7,243 nt of DNA from Pseudomonadota bacterium (lineage in GTDB: Bacteria; Pseudomonadota; Gammaproteobacteria; Xanthomonadales; Xanthomonadaceae). Below, piece by piece: positions 1 through 6,890 of the stretch (the stretch's first letter is position 1; every line of letters starts with the position of its first letter). The stretch lies in assembly GCA_023439425.1 (NCBI GenBank), contig JAEXNZ010000180.1, positions 1-7,243 on the forward strand, written 5' to 3'. The notes under the pieces were generated by a model. That model had not been told where the DNA came from and did no database searches. It saw only the letters and a program-made list of their open reading frames with translations. The position numbers and the translations under genes were made by a program.

Positions 1-1670
1 GCACCACCGTGCTCAACGTTGCCGCCAACGACACGTTGCCGCTCAACCCGGTGTTCACCGTGAGCGGCGCGCCGCTGAACGGTACCGCCGTGGTCAACGG
101 CGACAACACCATCAGCTACACGCCCAATCCGGGCTTCACCGGCACCGACAGCTTCACCTACCAGGTGTGCCTGCCGGCCCCCACCCTCAATGTGTGTGAC
201 ACCGCGCTGGTTGGCGTAGCCGTGAGTGCCACCACGCTGCAGGCGGTGAGCGACAACTTCGATGGTTCGCCCACCTTGCCGGGGGCCGGCGGCAGCACGC
301 CGTCGGTGCTGACCAACGACCGGATCAACGGGGTACCGGTACAGGCAGCACAGGTATCGGTGTCGCTGATTGCGCCGCCGGCCGGCGTCAGCATCGATGC
401 CAACGGCATCATCACCATCGCCGGCAGTGCCGCCGCCGGTGCGCTGTCGCTGACCTACCAGATCTGCGAGGCCACCAACCCGAGCAACTGCGCGCAGGCC
501 ACCGCGCTGGTGCTGGTGCGTCCGGATGCGGTCAACGACGTAGCGACCACGCCGGCAGGCCAGGTACTCAGCGCCAGCGTGGCCGGCAATGACAATGCGG
601 GTGGGGGTTCGGTGTTCTCGTTGGTCACCGCGCCGGCGCAGGGCACCGTGGTGCTCAATGCCAACGGCAGCTACGTCTACACGCCCAATGCCGGCTTCAC
701 CGGTGCCGACACCTTCACCTACCAGCTGTGTCTGTCGGCGCCGTATGCAAGCGTCTGCGATACCGCCACGTTGAGCATCACCGTGGCGGCCGTGGGGGGC
801 ACCCTGGATGCGGTCGACGACACCGTCACCAATGTGCCGGCCACCGGCGGCAATGGCCTGCTCAACGTGCTGGTCAACGACACCTTCAACGGCAGCGCGC
901 TCGACCCGACCACGGTGCTGCTGACCCCGACCAACACCACCGCCATCACCATCCAGCCCAACGGCAGCGTGGATGTGTCGGCTGGCGTGGCCGGAGCCAC
1001 CTACACCACCACCTACCAGATCTGCCTGGTGGCCCAACCCAGCGTGTGTGACATCGGCACGGTGAGCGTGACCCTGGCAAGCCCGCCGGTGGGTACGCCG
1101 GTGCAGCCGGCTGACGACAGCGCCGACACCCAGCAGGACACCGCCGTGGTGATTCCGGTGCTGGCCAACGACCTGGTAGGCGGTACGCCGGCCGTGCCCT
1201 CCGCACTGGTCGTCACCGTCAGCACCGCACCGACCTCGGGCAGCGTGGAAGTGCTCGGCGACGGCACCCTGCGCTACACCCCGAACGACATGTTCAGTGG
1301 CACCGACACGTTTGCGTACACGGTGTGCACGCAGACCACGCCGGCCGACTGCGGCATTGCCACGGTCAGCGTGCAGGTGCTGCCCAACGACGTGGACGTG
1401 GAGGAAGAAGTCATCACCGCCGAGGACGGCCAGCCGACCACCTTCTCCATCGTCGACAACGTCAGCACCACCGGCGCACCGATCAACTGGCGTTCGTTCC
1501 GGGTCCTGTTCGCGGCCCGCTACGGTCGTGTGGAATGCACCGACGGCATCTGCGTCTACACCGCCTTCGTCGGCTACAGCGGCGCGGACAGCTTCACCTA
1601 CAACATCTGCGACATGTCCATTCCCACCCCGGTGTGCGTGGACGGCGTGGTCAACATCACCGTGGTCGCC
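1..1670 (+). repeat. Six tandem Ig/cadherin-like coding repeats, two alternating subtypes
   Basis: Each repeat ends in a (T/A)Y-x-x-C strand followed by 7 or 8 residues and a second Cys (pairs at residues 54/63, 153/161, 241/250, 339/347, 440/448, 534/543, counted from base 9). Repeats 1, 3, 5 and 6 carry a YTPN-type or related GFxGxDxFTY strand. Repeats 2 and 4 replace it with a shorter NG-x-(I/V)-x-(I/V)-x-(A/S)-G turn before TYQIC, so the visible order is A-B-A-B-A-A. Repeats 1 and 3 are close at the DNA level: bases 117-173 and 678-734 differ at about 7 of 57 positions. More repeats probably lie to the left of the window. Confidence 0.8.
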
Positions 1671-2696
1671 GGCGACACCTTCCTGCGCCTGAGCAAGCAG
1701 GCCGCGCAGCGCACGGTGAAGGTGGGCGAGCTGATGCGCTACACGGTCACCGTGGAGAACATGGGCGAAGTGGATGCACTGGGCGTGACCGTGCTGGATA
1801 CGCTGCCGGCCGGCTTTACCTTCGTCCAGGAAGGCTTCGCGGTCCGTGATCTGGACAACGCCGGGTTTGTCACCTCGCGCACCCCGCTGCGGGTGGATGG
1901 CATCGACATTCCCGCCGGTGGCCAGGCCACGCTGGTGTACTACCTGCGGGTGGGGGCAGGCGTGGGCCAGGGCATCCACACCAACCGCGTCACCGCGGTG
2001 GATGCGGTCAACACCACCATCGGCAACGTGGCCTCGGCCGATGTGGAAGTGGTGGGCGACCCGCTGCTGGATGAAAGCCTGATCATCGGCAGCGTGTTCG
2101 AGGACCGCAACGGCAACGGCGTGCAGGATGACGGCGAGCGCGGCATTCCGGGCGTGCGCGTGGCCTCGGTGGAAGGCCTGGTGATGGAAACCGACGCGTT
2201 CGGTCGCTACCACCTGGTCGGCATCGATGGCGGCGGCGCACGCGGCCGCAACTTCATCCTCAAGGTGGATCCGACCACGCTGCCGGCCGATGCGCGCTTC
2301 ACCACCCGCAATCCGCTGCTGCGCCGGGTCACCCCGGGCCTGCCGGCGCGCTTCGACTTCGGTGTGCAGTTGCCGGATGCCCGCTTCGAGGAAGCTCCAG
2401 CGTCCGCACGGCCCCCCACCTTGAACATAGGGGAGGGCGTGTTCGAACCGGCCTCGGCGCGTCTGTCGCCGGATAGCGAGGCAGTGCTGGCGCACGCGGC
2501 ACGGCTGCTGCAGGCAGGCGGTGGCGGCCGCCTGCTGCTGCAGACCCCCAGTGGCCAGGAGGCGTTGGGACTGGCGCGGGTGGAGGCCCTACGACAGGCG
2601 TTGTTGCCACGCCTCCCGGCCGACGTAGCCGACCGCGTGCAGGTCCAGGTGCAGCCCATCGCACCGGCCCGCCCCGCCGACCGCGCCGAGCGCTGA
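1..2696 (+). CDS. Large modular envelope protein, 3' part: Cys-paired Ig/cadherin-like repeats, DUF11, SdrD B-like domain, degenerate OmpA-like tail
   Basis: The reading frame (first full codon at base 3) is open through the left edge, so the start and signal peptide are missing. Residues below are counted from the GTG at base 9, which is internal and not a start. Residues 1-72, 76-170, 171-261, 264-357, 365-458 and 460-554 are six ~95-residue beta-rich repeats of the bacterial Ig/cadherin-like kind (VLVNDT near the front, YTPNxGFxGxDxFTY near the end). Residues 556-684 look like a DUF11 domain (VTVENMGEVDALGVTVLDTL). Residues 691-788 match the SdrD B/CNA-B style, with a Ca-loop-like DRNGNGVQDDGE and then TDAFGRYHLVGI. 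Residues 803-884 recall an OmpA C-terminal fold, but the usual peptidoglycan-binding Asp is not visible. This architecture suggests an exported surface or periplasmic structural protein. No enzymatic motif is seen. It is coupled to the downstream barrel gene. The domain types are fairly sure; the function is unknown. Confidence 0.9.
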   Translation, partial: TTVLNVAANDTLPLNPVFTVSGAPLNGTAVVNGDNTISYTPNPGFTGTDSFTYQVCLPAPTLNVCDTALVGVAVSATTLQAVSDNFDGSPTLPGAGGSTPSVLTNDRINGVPVQAAQVSVSLIAPPAGVSIDANGIITIAGSAAAGALSLTYQICEATNPSNCAQATALVLVRPDAVNDVATTPAGQVLSASVAGNDNAGGGSVFSLVTAPAQGTVVLNANGSYVYTPNAGFTGADTFTYQLCLSAPYASVCDTATLSITVAAVGGTLDAVDDTVTNVPATGGNGLLNVLVNDTFNGSALDPTTVLLTPTNTTAITIQPNGSVDVSAGVAGATYTTTYQICLVAQPSVCDIGTVSVTLASPPVGTPVQPADDSADTQQDTAVVIPVLANDLVGGTPAVPSALVVTVSTAPTSGSVEVLGDGTLRYTPNDMFSGTDTFAYTVCTQTTPADCGIATVSVQVLPNDVDVEEEVITAEDGQPTTFSIVDNVSTTGAPINWRSFRVLFAARYGRVECTDGICVYTAFVGYSGADSFTYNICDMSIPTPVCVDGVVNITVVAGDTFLRLSKQAAQRTVKVGELMRYTVTVENMGEVDALGVTVLDTLPAGFTFVQEGFAVRDLDNAGFVTSRTPLRVDGIDIPAGGQATLVYYLRVGAGVGQGIHTNRVTAVDAVNTTIGNVASADVEVVGDPLLDESLIIGSVFEDRNGNGVQDDGERGIPGVRVASVEGLVMETDAFGRYHLVGIDGGGARGRNFILKVDPTTLPADARFTTRNPLLRRVTPGLPARFDFGVQLPDARFEEAPASARPPTLNIGEGVFEPASARLSPDSEAVLAHAARLLQAGGGGRLLLQTPSGQEALGLARVEALRQALLPRLPADVADRVQVQVQPIAPARPADRAER

Positions 2697-2700
2697 GGAG
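2695..2700 (+). promoter_or_regulatory. Ribosome binding site overlapping the upstream stop codon
   Basis: GAGGAG starts inside the TGA stop (2694-2696) of the repeat-protein gene. It lies 6 nt before ATG 2707 but directly abuts ATG 2701. Normal spacing, and the MNKTPF start of a clean signal peptide, favour 2707. The overlap of stop and ribosome binding site suggests translational coupling, with no separate promoter between the genes. Confidence 0.75.
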
Positions 2701-2706
2701 ATGACC

Positions 2707-5700
2707 ATGAACAAGACACCCTTCATGACGGCACTGGTCATCGTCCTCGCACTCGGCCTGCCGGTGGCTTCGGCCCAGACCACCGCGCCGCAGGCGGTGG
2801 ACGTGCCCACCACGCTGTGCGGAGTCGATGGCTGCAAGCGGGGCAATGAGCTGCTGCTGCAGGTGCAGGAGGAGCCCATGGCGGCACCGTCACCGGCACC
2901 GGTTACGCCGGTGGGGGCGAACGTGCCCGCGCCAGGCGGTCAGTTCGTCACCGAGCTGCCGGATGGCGCGGTGGTCTGGGCGACGGAAGATCCGGCCCTG
3001 TCCGCGCCGGTGCTCAACGTGCAGACCGGTTCGATGGCCCCGTTCGAGAACGGCCGCCTGACCAAGCCGCTGCGCTTCCACGGCTACAACAACTACGCCT
3101 CGTTCATCGAGCGGATCGAAATCACCCTGTACCGCGGATCGGATGCCGACCTGGTCACCCCGCTGGCGCGTATCGACATGCCGGTCGATTACGTCGCCAA
3201 CACGGAGTGGGACGGGCAGCTGCCGGCCGACCTCAACCTGCGCGAGGGCGATGACCTGCAATACATCGCCCGCGCCTACGGCAAGGATGGGTCGTTCGAT
3301 GAAACCAGTGCCCAGCGCTTCCAGCTGGTGCTGCCCACCGACTACGAACGTGGCACCCAGCAGGTCCGCGACAACGTGCAGAAGACGCTGGGCAAGGTGC
3401 TCAACGGTGAGGACGCACGCGACCAGCAGCTGACCAACGCGATCTATGGCCAGAATGCGCTGCGCCAGCAGAACATTCCCATCTACGGCTCGCGCGTGCG
3501 CATCTACGGTCGGGGGTTGGCCCCGAATGCACGCGTGCTGATCAACGGCCAGAGCTTCCCGGTCGACCTGGAGCAGAAGTTCGCGGCTGAGTTCCTCGAG
3601 CCCATCGGCCAGCACCGCTACAACGTGCAGGTGGAAGCGCTGGATGCCGAACCGCTGACCCGCACGCTGGATGTGGACGTGACCGGCAGCTACCGCTTCC
3701 TGGTCGCACTGGCCGACGTGACCATGTCCAAGAACACCGCCAGCGGCAATCTGGACCCGCTGGTGGCCGACCAGGACCGCGATGACAGCTTCCTCAGCGA
3801 AGGGCGTCTGGCCTTCTATCTGAAGAGCAAACTGCGTGGCAAATACCTGATCACCGCGCAGGCTGACACCTACGACCGCGAACTCAAGGACCTGTTCAGC
3901 GGATTCCTCGATGCGGACGCGCGCGACGTGTTCCGTCGCCTGGATCCGGACCAGTACTACCCGGTGTACGGCGACGATTCCACCACCTATCGCGATGTCG
4001 ACACCCAGGGCCAGCTGTACGTTCGGGTGGACTGGGACCAGAACCAGGCACTGTGGGGCAACTTCGCCACCGGCTTCACCGGTACCGAGTACGGCCAGTA
4101 TGTGCGTTCGCTGTACGGCGCGGCGCTGAGCTGGCGTTCGCGCGCCACGACTCCGCTGGGCGACCCGCGTTCCTACCTGAAGGCGTTCGGTTCCGAAGCG
4201 CAGTCCGCACTCGGCCACAGTGAGTTCCTGGGGACCGGCGGCAGCCTGTACTACCTGCGCCACACCGACCTGCTGCCGGGCTCGGAGCAGGTAGTGCTGG
4301 AAGTGCGCGACCGCACCACCGGCCGCACCGAAGTGCGCACCACGCTGCAGGCGGGGGTGGACTACGAGGTGAACGAGATCCAGGGTCGCATCCTGCTGAC
4401 CCGCGCGCTGTCGCAGATCACCCGCGAGAACGTGCGCACGCTGACCCGTGATACCCCGCTGGATGGCTACGACCAGATCCTGCTGGTGGACTATGAGTAT
4501 GTGCCGTTGGGCTTCAGCACCGACGATGTCAGTGCCGGTCTTCGTGGCAAGCAGTGGTTCGGTGACCACGTGGCCGTGGGCGGCACCTACGTAGATGAAA
4601 ACCGCAGCGGCGACGACTACAGCCTGATGGGGGCCGACCTGACCCTGCAGGCCGGACGCGGCACCTACCTGAAGCTGGAGCAGACCCGCACCGAGGCCAC
4701 CGCCGCACCGATCTTCTATTCCGACAACGGCGGCCTGAGCTTCGTGCAGCGCAATCCGGTGGATGGCCAGCGCAAGGGCGATGCGCGTGCGGTGGAGGCC
4801 CGTGCCAACCTGCGCGAGCTGGGCTGGACGAAGCAGGACTGGAGCTTCGGGGCGTGGTGGCGCGACGTGGACGCCGGCTTCTCGGTGTCGCGCACCGACA
4901 CCGGGCTGGCGCTGGAAGAGTACGGCGCGGAGTTCCTCGGCTACTTCACCGACAACCTCAGCCTGTATGGCCGCCAGAGCCGCGCCGAACGCGGCGACGT
5001 GGCGGTGGAGCAGTCACAGCTGACCCTGGACTGGCGGCTGGGCAACAACGGCCAGCTGGGCGGCGAACTGCGCCGCGTGCGTGAGGAGAGCGCCGGCGTG
5101 GAAGTGGATGGCACCCTGGCCGCGCTCAGCTACCGCCAGCGCTTCGGGGCGAAGTGGGAGCTGTATGGCGTGGGCCAGCTGACCGTGGATGACGACGGCG
5201 GTGCGTATGAGGACAACAACCTGGTGACGCTGGGCACGCGCTATCTGTTCGGTGACCGCTCCAGTGTCGGTGCCGAAGTGAGCAGTGGCAGCCGCGGCGA
5301 CGGCGGCAAGGTGGAAGCCGAGTACTGGATGACGCCGGAGCACAGCTTCTACGGTAACTACAGCTACAGCACCGACAGCACCACGGTGGATCCGCTGTAC
5401 GACACTGGCCTGCAGTCGGGTTGGACCCTGGGCCAGCGTTGGCGGCTGAGCAACCAGGTCAATGTGTTCAATGAAAGCCAGTACCTGAAGGATCGTCGTG
5501 AGGACACCGCCGGGCTGGTGAACACCTTCGGCATGGACTTCTATCCCGCGCAGGGCTGGAACCTCGGCTTCACGGTGATGGACGGGAAGCTGGATGCCAC
5601 GACCGGCCGCGTGGATCGTCGCGCTTACAGCGTGAGCGGTGGGCGTACCGACGCCAGTACGCAGTGGACCAGCAAGCTGGAGTACCGCCGCGATCAAGGC

Positions 5701-6333
5701 GGGGAGGATCGCGAGCAGTGGGTGACCACCAACCGGCTGCTTTACAAGGTCAATGAGGACTGGCGGATTGCGTTGCGGGCGAACTATGCCGATACGCAGG
5801 ACAAGCGCAACGCCTTGGCCGATGCCAAGCTGGTGGAATCCAACCTCGGGTTCGCCTGGCGGCCGCACGACAACACCCGCTGGGCCGCGTTCGGCAAGTA
5901 CACGTATCTGTATGACGTGGCCTCGCTGGGGCAGGAAGGCGGCAATGTGTATGACCAGAAGTCGCAGATCGTGTCTTTCGAAGCGGTGCGGCAGGTGGGC
6001 GAGCGCTGGGAAGTGGCTGGGAAGCTGGCGGCGCGCTGGGGTGATTACCGGACCGGGCGCGGTACCGGGGACTGGCTGGACAGTCGGGTGAACTTCTCTG
6101 CCTTGCAGCTGCGGTATCGGTTGTGGGCGCAGTGGGAGGGGCTGGCCGAGTACCGCTGGCTGGACGTGCGTGAGGGCGGTGACAAGCAGGGCTGGCGGGG
6201 GGGGGTGGAGCGCCAGAGCGGGCAGAACTTCACGGGGGGGGCGGGGTATAACTTCACCGAGTTCAGTGATGATCTGACGGAGTTGAGATATGAGAGCAAG
6301 GGGTTCTTCTTGAATCTTTCGGGGTATTACTGA
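2707..6333 (+). CDS. Large outer-membrane beta-barrel protein with periplasmic N-terminal region
   Basis: The protein has 1208 residues from ATG 2707. An in-frame ATG at 2701 adds two residues but sits too close to the ribosome binding site. Residues 1-23 are a Sec signal peptide (Lys3, hydrophobic core, ASA before Gln24). The mature N-terminus carries a CGVDGC pair (Cys38, Cys43) and a Pro/Ala-rich linker (~56-78). Residues ~115-210 and ~255-330 are beta-rich, Ig-like periplasmic segments. From ~360 to the end there are many alternating amphipathic strands rich in Tyr, Trp and Arg, with acidic turns. A distinct segment at 514-567 has YYLRHTDLLPGSEQVVLEVRD followed by VDYEVNEIQGRILL. The last residues, GFFLNLSGYY, end in an aromatic residue as expected for BAM-assembled barrels. 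No TonB box or clear plug is seen, so a TonB-dependent receptor is an alternative but unproven. It could anchor, export or cap the repeat protein encoded just upstream (inference). The exact family name is not certain. Confidence 0.88.
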   Translation: MNKTPFMTALVIVLALGLPVASAQTTAPQAVDVPTTLCGVDGCKRGNELLLQVQEEPMAAPSPAPVTPVGANVPAPGGQFVTELPDGAVVWATEDPALSAPVLNVQTGSMAPFENGRLTKPLRFHGYNNYASFIERIEITLYRGSDADLVTPLARIDMPVDYVANTEWDGQLPADLNLREGDDLQYIARAYGKDGSFDETSAQRFQLVLPTDYERGTQQVRDNVQKTLGKVLNGEDARDQQLTNAIYGQNALRQQNIPIYGSRVRIYGRGLAPNARVLINGQSFPVDLEQKFAAEFLEPIGQHRYNVQVEALDAEPLTRTLDVDVTGSYRFLVALADVTMSKNTASGNLDPLVADQDRDDSFLSEGRLAFYLKSKLRGKYLITAQADTYDRELKDLFSGFLDADARDVFRRLDPDQYYPVYGDDSTTYRDVDTQGQLYVRVDWDQNQALWGNFATGFTGTEYGQYVRSLYGAALSWRSRATTPLGDPRSYLKAFGSEAQSALGHSEFLGTGGSLYYLRHTDLLPGSEQVVLEVRDRTTGRTEVRTTLQAGVDYEVNEIQGRILLTRALSQITRENVRTLTRDTPLDGYDQILLVDYEYVPLGFSTDDVSAGLRGKQWFGDHVAVGGTYVDENRSGDDYSLMGADLTLQAGRGTYLKLEQTRTEATAAPIFYSDNGGLSFVQRNPVDGQRKGDARAVEARANLRELGWTKQDWSFGAWWRDVDAGFSVSRTDTGLALEEYGAEFLGYFTDNLSLYGRQSRAERGDVAVEQSQLTLDWRLGNNGQLGGELRRVREESAGVEVDGTLAALSYRQRFGAKWELYGVGQLTVDDDGGAYEDNNLVTLGTRYLFGDRSSVGAEVSSGSRGDGGKVEAEYWMTPEHSFYGNYSYSTDSTTVDPLYDTGLQSGWTLGQRWRLSNQVNVFNESQYLKDRREDTAGLVNTFGMDFYPAQGWNLGFTVMDGKLDATTGRVDRRAYSVSGGRTDASTQWTSKLEYRRDQGGEDREQWVTTNRLLYKVNEDWRIALRANYADTQDKRNALADAKLVESNLGFAWRPHDNTRWAAFGKYTYLYDVASLGQEGGNVYDQKSQIVSFEAVRQVGERWEVAGKLAARWGDYRTGRGTGDWLDSRVNFSALQLRYRLWAQWEGLAEYRWLDVREGGDKQGWRGGVERQSGQNFTGGAGYNFTEFSDDLTELRYESKGFFLNLSGYY
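6197..6205 (+). repeat. G9 homopolymer inside the barrel gene
   Basis: Nine consecutive G lie in the codons for Arg-Gly-Gly-Val (residues 1164-1167). By direct reading, gain of one G would lead to a TAA at 6249-6251 and loss of one G to a TGA at 6275-6277. Either change removes the final strands and the aromatic C-terminus. This is a candidate slipped-strand contingency tract. Confidence 0.9.
6234..6241 (+). repeat. G8 homopolymer inside the barrel gene
   Basis: Eight consecutive G lie in the Thr-Gly-Gly-Ala codons, 28 bp after the G9 run, within a stretch that also carries GGGG at 6243-6246. A one-base slip here would also shift the frame before the last beta-strands. Confidence 0.9.
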
Positions 6334-6507
6334 GGTGCCGCAGCGGTGGATGCAGCGGACCAGTGCGGATCACGGATGGCGGCATCCGATGCCTGGGACC
6401 AATGTGGGTCTTTCGGGGGCACGGATGGCTGCTTTGGTGGGTTCGGTCGACAGACGAACGCCGTTGAATTCTCAACGTTCGGTAACGCATGACAAATGAC
6501 TGGCGTC
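6334..6507. other. Intergenic region after the barrel gene; weak hairpins, no clear terminator
   Basis: No gene is supported here. Two imperfect copies of GACCARTGYGGRTC (6358-6371 and 6397-6410) are each followed by ACGGATGGC (6372-6380 and 6421-6429). Short hairpins are CGGATG-GCGG-CATCCG (6373-6388) and CGTTGA-ATTC-TCAACG (6462-6477, extendable with GAAC/GTTC across a 3-nt bulge). Neither is followed by a T-run, so an intrinsic terminator cannot be called. Confidence 0.5.
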
Positions 6508-6655
6508 GCTGCTCTTCGTTCCGGCGTCATGAACGCCTGACACACGTCTTCGGTCATCTCTAAACGTTGGTCCGTAGATCGCAACATGGTGGATGCGGGC
6601 TTCGGACGCTTGTGACGCGCTGCGCGCGTGTACCACGCATGGCGTGGTACCTACG
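6508..6655. repeat. 148-bp direct repeat, copy 1
   Basis: This copy aligns without gaps to 6691-6838, with about 10 mismatches. Most of them fall between 6553 and 6586, and the last 69 bp (6587-6655) are identical. It includes a hairpin ACGCGC-TGC-GCGCGT (6615-6629) immediately followed by the SMAG-like hairpin at 6630-6654. Its left end keeps what looks like half of a second SMAG (GCGTCGCTGC, compared with GCGTGGCTGC in copy 2). It is open on the minus strand in frame with copy 2, but most differences between the copies would change the amino acid, so coding is unlikely. Confidence 0.9.
6630..6654 (-). repeat. SMAG-like palindromic element
   Basis: Read on the minus strand it is GTAG followed by GTACCACGC, loop CAT, GCGTGGTAC: a perfect 9-bp stem headed by GTAG. 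This matches the known layout of SMAG/REP elements in Stenotrophomonas, which are scattered between genes and associated with RAYT-type transposases. No such transposase gene is in the window. Confidence 0.75.
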
Positions 6656-6670
6656 GGAATCATGCAACCC

Positions 6671-6695
6671 GTAGAGCCACGCCCTGCGTGGCTGC
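6671..6695 (+). repeat. SMAG-like palindromic element
   Basis: GTAG is followed by AGCCACGC, loop CCT, GCGTGGCT and GC: a perfect 8-bp stem. It is oriented opposite to the element at 6630-6654, with 16 bp between the two GTAG boxes. Its last bases overlap the start of the second 148-bp repeat. Confidence 0.8.
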
Positions 6696-6838
6696 TCTTC
6701 GTTCCGGCGACATGAACGCCTGACACACGTCTTCGGCCACCTCTAAACTTCGGTCGGTGAATCGCAATGTGGTGGATGCGGGCTTCGGACGCTTGTGACG
6801 CGCTGCGCGCGTGTACCACGCATGGCGTGGTACCTACG
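6691..6838. repeat. 148-bp direct repeat, copy 2
   Basis: This is the second copy, exactly 183 bp to the right of copy 1 and ungapped. With the full SMAG hairpin at its left edge (6671-6695) and the inverted one at its right edge (6813-6837), it forms a 167-bp unit bounded by GTAG and CTAC. Such terminal inverted hairpins resemble a non-autonomous, MITE-like element or a composite REP unit (inference). Confidence 0.9.
6813..6837 (-). repeat. SMAG-like palindromic element
   Basis: This is identical to the element at 6630-6654 and is preceded by the same ACGCGC-TGC-GCGCGT hairpin (6798-6812). The sequence to the right of it no longer matches copy 1. Confidence 0.75.
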
Positions 6839-6870
6839 AATTGCTACGTGCGCAGGACGATCGCGCCGTT

Positions 6871-6890
6871 CGCCGGGCGCTCGCCCGGCG
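6871..6890. repeat. GC-rich perfect hairpin
   Basis: CGCCGGGCG and CGCCCGGCG are exact reverse complements separated by two bases, so in practice an 8-bp stem with a 4-nt loop. No T-run follows on either strand and no GTAG head is present. It may be another REP-type palindrome; a terminator is less likely. Confidence 0.6.

Noticed and set aside
2890..4569. Long open frame of 559 codons on the minus strand inside the barrel gene
   Set aside because: It is antisense to a gene with clear signal peptide and barrel features, and is rich in Val, Gln, His and Ala as expected from reverse reading of GC-rich codons. Long shadow frames are common at this GC content.
5014..5868. Minus-strand open frame of 284 codons within the barrel gene
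   Set aside because: Same pattern of antisense shadow, with no recognisable domain or ribosome binding site.
6472..6819. Minus-strand open frame of 115 codons with a 61-residue internal repeat
   Set aside because: The repeat comes from the 148-bp DNA repeat, whose 183-bp spacing happens to keep frame. Of about 10 base differences between the copies, about 7 change the amino acid, which does not fit a conserved protein, and the frame runs through SMAG-like hairpins.
6508..6838. Possible CRISPR array or attC-like integron cassette sites
   Set aside because: There are only two copies of a long 148-bp repeat, with no short regular repeat-spacer pattern, and the hairpins have the GTAG-headed SMAG layout rather than attC core sites.
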